DNA from: Lysobacter terrestris
GTDB taxonomy: Bacteria; Pseudomonadota; Gammaproteobacteria; Xanthomonadales; Xanthomonadaceae
Direction of reading: 5' to 3'
Assembly (NCBI RefSeq): GCF_014489475.1
Contig: NZ_CP060820.1
Coordinates: forward strand, 310,001-374,000
DNA length: 64,000 bases
Shown one piece after another: positions 60,490 to 64,000 of the stretch; position 1 is the stretch's first letter, and each line of letters opens with the position of its first letter. Both the position numbers and the translations under genes were made by a program. Below the pieces are notes generated by a model that made no database searches, had not been told where the DNA came from, and saw only the letters and a program-made list of their open reading frames with translations.

Positions 60490-62247
60490 ATGCCCGATAC
60501 CCAAAGCAAAGCTCCGCTCGGCAGCCTCCGCGGCCTCTGGCCCTTCGTCCGCCGCCATTCCGGCCTGTTCGCCGCCTGGTTGATCGCGCTCGCGTGCTCC
60601 AGCGCCGCGACGCTCGCCCTGCCCGCCGCGGCCCGCGTGATGATCGACCAGGGCTTCGCCAGCGGTGGCGGCGACGCGATCGATCGCGCCTTCCTGCTGC
60701 TGTTCGGCGTGGCGCTGGTGCTCGCCTTCGCCACCGCGGCGCGCTTCTTCTTCGTGTCGCTGCTGGGCGAACGCGTGGTCGCCGACCTGCGCGCGCAGTT
60801 GTATTCGCACCTGCTCGTCCTCGATGCCGGCTTCCACGATCGCAACCGCAGCGGTGAGCTCGTCTCGCGCCTGACCGCCGACGCCGAACTGCTGCGCGGT
60901 ACCGTTGGTTCCACCATGTCGGTGGCATTGCGCAGCGTGGTGACCGTGACCGGCTCGCTGGTGATGCTGTTCGTCACCAGCCCGCGGCTGGCGGCATTCG
61001 CGCTGGTGGGCATCCCGCTGACCGTGCTGCCGATCGTCATCGGCGGTCGCCGCCTGCGCAAGATTTCGCGCGCCAGCCAGGACCGCATCGCCGATGCCAA
61101 CGCGCTCGCCGCGGAAACGCTGGGCGCGGTGCGCACGGTGCAGGCGCATGCGCGCGAACCCTACGAACGCGGCCGTTTCAGCGAGGCGTTGAAGAGCGCG
61201 ATCGGCACCGCGCGCAAGCGCATCGGCGCGCAGGCGATCGTGACGGCCGTTGCGATCACGCTGGTGTTCGGCGCGATCACCGTGGTCTTGTGGCTGGGCG
61301 CACACGATGTGGTCGCCGGACGCATGAAGGCGGGCGTGCTGCTGCAGTTCGTGTTCTACGCGGTGATCGGCGGCGGTTCGATCGGCGCCCTGGCCGAGGT
61401 CTGGAACGAAGTGCAGCGTGCGGCCGCCGGCATGGGCCGCATCAGCGAGCTGCTGCAGGAACAACCGGCCATCACCGCACCGGCCTCGCCCAAGGCATTG
61501 CCTTCGCCCGTGCACGGCGACCTGGTGTTCGACGACGTCACCTTCCACTACCCGCAGCGTCCCGACCAGGCGGCACTGACCCACTTCAGCCTGCACGTGC
61601 GCCCCGGCGAAACCGTGGCCCTGGTGGGGCCGTCCGGCGCGGGCAAGAGCACGGTGTTCTCGCTGCTGCTGCGCTTCCACGACCCGGAATCGGGCGTGGT
61701 GCGCGTCGACGGCGACGACATCCGCACGCTCGATCCCGCCGCGCTGCGCGAATCCGTCGCCCTGGTGCCGCAGCACCCGACGATCTTCGCCGCCACCGCG
61801 CGCGACAACATCCGCTACGGCCGCCTTGATGCCGACGCCGCGCAGCTGGACACCGCCGTGCGCAACGCGCACGCGAGCGATTTCATCCACGCGCTGCCCG
61901 AAGGGCTGGATACCGAACTGGGCGAACGCGGCGCGCGCCTGTCGGGCGGCCAGCAGCAACGCATCGCCATCGCACGCGCGTTGCTGAAGGATGCGCCGAT
62001 CCTGCTGCTCGACGAGGCGACGAGCGCGCTCGACGCGCAGAGCGAGCGCGCGGTGCAGCAGGCGTTGGAAACGCTGATGCAGGGGCGCACGACGATCGTC
62101 ATCGCGCATCGCCTCGCCACCGTGCTCAAGGCCGACCGCATCGTGGTGATGGACCACGGCCGGGTCATGGCCGAGGGCACGCACGAACAACTGCTCGCGC
62201 AGGGCGGCCTGTACGCCGAATTGGCGAAGCTGCAGTTCCTCGACTAG
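60490..62247 (+). CDS. ABC transporter, fused permease and ATPase (MsbA/ABCB-like)
   Basis: A 585-residue half-transporter with six N-terminal helices (about 25-310) and a nucleotide-binding domain (about 340-580). Walker A is GPSGAGKST, signature LSGGQQQRIAIARALL, Walker B ILLLDEATSALDAQS, switch His in VIAHRLATV. The permease includes FHDRNRSGELVSRLTADAEL, the coupling element of the ABCB exporter group. Probable homodimer for lipid, drug or peptide export; no partner genes are present. Its TAG stop shares CTAG with the opposing aidB stop. Confidence 0.9.
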   Translation: MPDTQSKAPLGSLRGLWPFVRRHSGLFAAWLIALACSSAATLALPAAARVMIDQGFASGGGDAIDRAFLLLFGVALVLAFATAARFFFVSLLGERVVADLRAQLYSHLLVLDAGFHDRNRSGELVSRLTADAELLRGTVGSTMSVALRSVVTVTGSLVMLFVTSPRLAAFALVGIPLTVLPIVIGGRRLRKISRASQDRIADANALAAETLGAVRTVQAHAREPYERGRFSEALKSAIGTARKRIGAQAIVTAVAITLVFGAITVVLWLGAHDVVAGRMKAGVLLQFVFYAVIGGGSIGALAEVWNEVQRAAAGMGRISELLQEQPAITAPASPKALPSPVHGDLVFDDVTFHYPQRPDQAALTHFSLHVRPGETVALVGPSGAGKSTVFSLLLRFHDPESGVVRVDGDDIRTLDPAALRESVALVPQHPTIFAATARDNIRYGRLDADAAQLDTAVRNAHASDFIHALPEGLDTELGERGARLSGGQQQRIAIARALLKDAPILLLDEATSALDAQSERAVQQALETLMQGRTTIVIAHRLATVLKADRIVVMDHGRVMAEGTHEQLLAQGGLYAELAKLQFLD

Positions 62248-63884
62248 GCCGCGGGCGGGAGCGCGCGCTCGAGGACCGCCGCGAACGGCACGTCCGCCGG
62301 CAAGGTGCCGAACACCAGTCCGTGCGCGCCGCCCAGGCGCGAGCGACAGAACACCTCCGCGACCGGGCTGCCCGCGCGCAACAGGATGGCGGCCTGCAAC
62401 GCCAGCGCCATGCGTTCGACCCAGCGGCGCGCATCGGCCTCGTCGATGGCGTCCGGCGCGAGCACCTCGTGCAACGCAGCGGCCTCGCGGTCGAACGCCG
62501 GATGCAGCCCGGACGCGGCCTGCAGCTCCGCCAGCAACACCGCCGCGGCCTCCGGTTCGCGCGCCAACGCACGCAGCACGTCCAGGCACTGGATGTTGCC
62601 GCTGCCTTCCCAGATCGAATTCAGCGGCGCCTGCCGGTACAGGCGCGGCAGCAGTGATTCCTCGACGTAACCCGCGCCGCCCAGGCACTCCTGCGCCTCG
62701 TTGACGAAGGCCGGCGCGCGCTTGCAGACGAAGAACTTGCCGATGGCGGTGGCGATCCGCGCGTAGGCCGCTTCACCCGGATCGACAGGAGCGCGGTCGA
62801 CCGCACGCGCGACGCGCAGCGAGAACGCCAGCGCCGCCTCGGATTCGATCGCCAGGTCGGCCAGCACGTTCTGCATCAGCGCGTGCTCGACCAGGCGCTT
62901 GCCGAAGGCGCGGCGATGCCGTGCGTGGTGCAGTGCCTGCGCCAGCGCCATGCGCATCAGCGCGGACGAGCCCAGCATGCAGTCCAGCCGTGTCAGCATC
63001 ACCATCTCGATGATGGTCGCCACGCCACGTCCTTCGTCACCGATGCGGTGCGCCCAGGCGCCGTCGAACTCGACTTCGGACGACGCGTTCGACCAGTCGC
63101 CCAGCTTGTCCTTCAGTCGCATCAGCCGGAAGGCGTTGCGCGTGCCGTTCGGGCGCCAGCGCGGCAGCAGGAAACAGCTCAACCCGGCGGGCGCCTGCGC
63201 AAGGACGAGGAAGCCATCGCACATCGGCGCGGAGAAGAACCACTTGTGTCCGGTCAGCGCGTACTCGCCGGTTGCCGACAAGGGCTGCGCGCGCGTGGCG
63301 TTGGCGCGCACGTCGCTGCCGCCCTGCTTCTCGGTCATGCCCATGCCGATGGTGGCGCCGCGCTTGTGTTCGGTCGGCAGATCGCGCGGGTCGTAGGCCG
63401 GCGTCGCCGCCTTCTGCGCCCAGGCCTGCAGCGACGGGGCACGGCGCAGCACCGGCACGGCCGCGTGGGTCATGGTCAAGGGACAACTGCTGCCGGGCTC
63501 CACCTGCCCGTGCAGGTAGCTCAATGCGGCGCGCGCCACGTGACTGCCGGCTTGCGCGTGCTGCCAGGAGAATCCGGCCACGCCGTGGCCGATCGCCGCC
63601 TCCATCACCGCGTGGTAGTGCGGGTGGAACTCCACCACGTCGATGCGATGACCGAAGCGATCGTGCGTGCGCAAGCGCGGGCGATCGCGGTGCGCGTCGA
63701 AGCTCAGTTGCAGCAGGTCCCCGCCCGCCAGTTGCGCGTAGGCCTGCAGGTGCGCAGCGAAGGCGCCGCCGCCTTCGCGCTCGACCGCGTCACGCAATGG
63801 CGCATCGTCGGCCCACAGGTCCCGGCCGGCGAACTCCGGCGGCTGGTTCTCGACCACGTGGGTTTCGACGTTCGAGCCGGTCAC
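62244..63884 (-). CDS. aidB: AidB-type acyl-CoA dehydrogenase homologue
   Basis: A 546-residue flavoprotein of the AidB group. E. coli AidB belongs to the Ada adaptive response, binds DNA and has weak isovaleryl-CoA dehydrogenase activity. The N-terminus THVVENQPPEFAGRDLW matches AidB closely, then RPRLRTHDRFGHRIDVVEFH, GMTEKQGGSDVR (FAD region), LTGHKWFFSAPM and YRQAPLNSIWEGSGNIQCLD, typical of AidB. Length is as expected. No Ada or AlkB neighbour is present. Its stop codon overlaps the ABC gene stop on the other strand. The ATG at 63884 fits the family start. Confidence 0.92.
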   Translation of the reverse strand: MTGSNVETHVVENQPPEFAGRDLWADDAPLRDAVEREGGGAFAAHLQAYAQLAGGDLLQLSFDAHRDRPRLRTHDRFGHRIDVVEFHPHYHAVMEAAIGHGVAGFSWQHAQAGSHVARAALSYLHGQVEPGSSCPLTMTHAAVPVLRRAPSLQAWAQKAATPAYDPRDLPTEHKRGATIGMGMTEKQGGSDVRANATRAQPLSATGEYALTGHKWFFSAPMCDGFLVLAQAPAGLSCFLLPRWRPNGTRNAFRLMRLKDKLGDWSNASSEVEFDGAWAHRIGDEGRGVATIIEMVMLTRLDCMLGSSALMRMALAQALHHARHRRAFGKRLVEHALMQNVLADLAIESEAALAFSLRVARAVDRAPVDPGEAAYARIATAIGKFFVCKRAPAFVNEAQECLGGAGYVEESLLPRLYRQAPLNSIWEGSGNIQCLDVLRALAREPEAAAVLLAELQAASGLHPAFDREAAALHEVLAPDAIDEADARRWVERMALALQAAILLRAGSPVAEVFCRSRLGGAHGLVFGTLPADVPFAAVLERALPPAA

Positions 63885-63929
63885 GGGGCGACTCCGCGGA
63901 TGGGGAGTCCCGACTTTAGCGCGGAAGGA

Positions 63930-64000
63930 TCAGGCGGACGCGGGCCGCGCGTCGCCCGCGGGTGCGGGGGCCTGCGCGTCGAGTACGTCGCGGAAATCCG
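63930..64000 (-). CDS. C-terminal end of a gene running off the right edge
   Basis: On the minus strand the last 22 residues (FRDVLDAQAPAPAGDARPAS core) are followed by a TGA at 63930-63932. The Ala/Pro tail is typical of the end of many proteins and does not allow a family call. It lies 46 bases upstream of aidB on the same strand, so the two could be co-transcribed. The frame is inferred from a short stretch only. Confidence 0.4.
   Translation of the reverse strand, partial: DFRDVLDAQAPAPAGDARPASA

Overview
The window looks like a chromosomal segment from a high-GC gammaproteobacterium of the Xanthomonadaceae/Lysobacteraceae (Lysobacter or Luteimonas-like). Grounds are the fimT-pilV-pilW-pilX-pilY1-pilE order, the TonB-receptor plus amidohydrolase content, the class I fumarase, the piperideine-6-carboxylate and glutaryl-CoA dehydrogenases, and the many short REP-like palindromes between genes. 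The placement is inference from gene content. No phage, plasmid, transposase or CRISPR is visible; the region reads as core chromosome with a few accessory or decaying loci.

Layout. 0-2 kb: a translationally coupled minus-strand set (gcdH, a GNAT acetyltransferase, a GST running off the left edge). 2-6.3 kb: two glycine-zipper envelope proteins, a small membrane protein with a TatD hydrolase, tcdA and a membrane-anchored cytochrome c'-like protein. 6.3-12.8 kb: the minor-pilin/PilY1 operon on the minus strand, with ATGA overlaps at three consecutive junctions. 13-19 kb: a cold-shock gene, a DUF456 protein overlapping phospholipase A1 (pldA), a secreted amidohydrolase and fumarase. 19-22.3 kb: an ECF41-type sigma factor next to its usual carboxymuconolactone decarboxylase-like partner. 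Both are preceded by matching TGTCAC(A/G)-N16-CGTC promoters. The locus is flanked by a frameshifted haloperoxidase/PAP2 gene and a VOC gene reduced to its two ends. 22.3-31.7 kb: an ABC exporter, a sugar dehydrogenase, a UbiB-like kinase, Fpr, a membrane LytTR regulator divergent from an acyltransferase, and a TlpA-like thioredoxin. 31.7-43 kb: a large GAF/GGDEF/EAL protein, glutathione peroxidase, a TonB receptor with an amidohydrolase, a CBS protein and an M3 dipeptidyl carboxypeptidase. 43.3-53 kb: tRNA-Arg(CCT), then housekeeping genes (amaB, pyrD, murB, EamA, PAP2, ispG, xseA, an aldehyde dehydrogenase). 53-64 kb: a VWA lipoprotein, a second GAF/GGDEF/EAL paralogue, an ECF sigma/anti-sigma pair coupled to yigZ, an MsbA-like ABC transporter and aidB.

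Points of most interest. (1) The ECF41 locus with two same-geometry promoters, one of which would give a nearly leaderless sigma mRNA. (2) A TonB-box-like LDR(I/V)xVTGSRIRA motif in two proteins that are not receptors, the VWA lipoprotein and the anti-sigma factor about 6 kb away; a related sequence sits in the true TonB receptor of this window. (3) REP-like elements in inverted pairs whose outer hairpin shows a compensatory base change. (4) Gene decay around the ECF41 locus. Functional links between loci, such as amaB and gcdH in lysine catabolism, are inference from known pathways.
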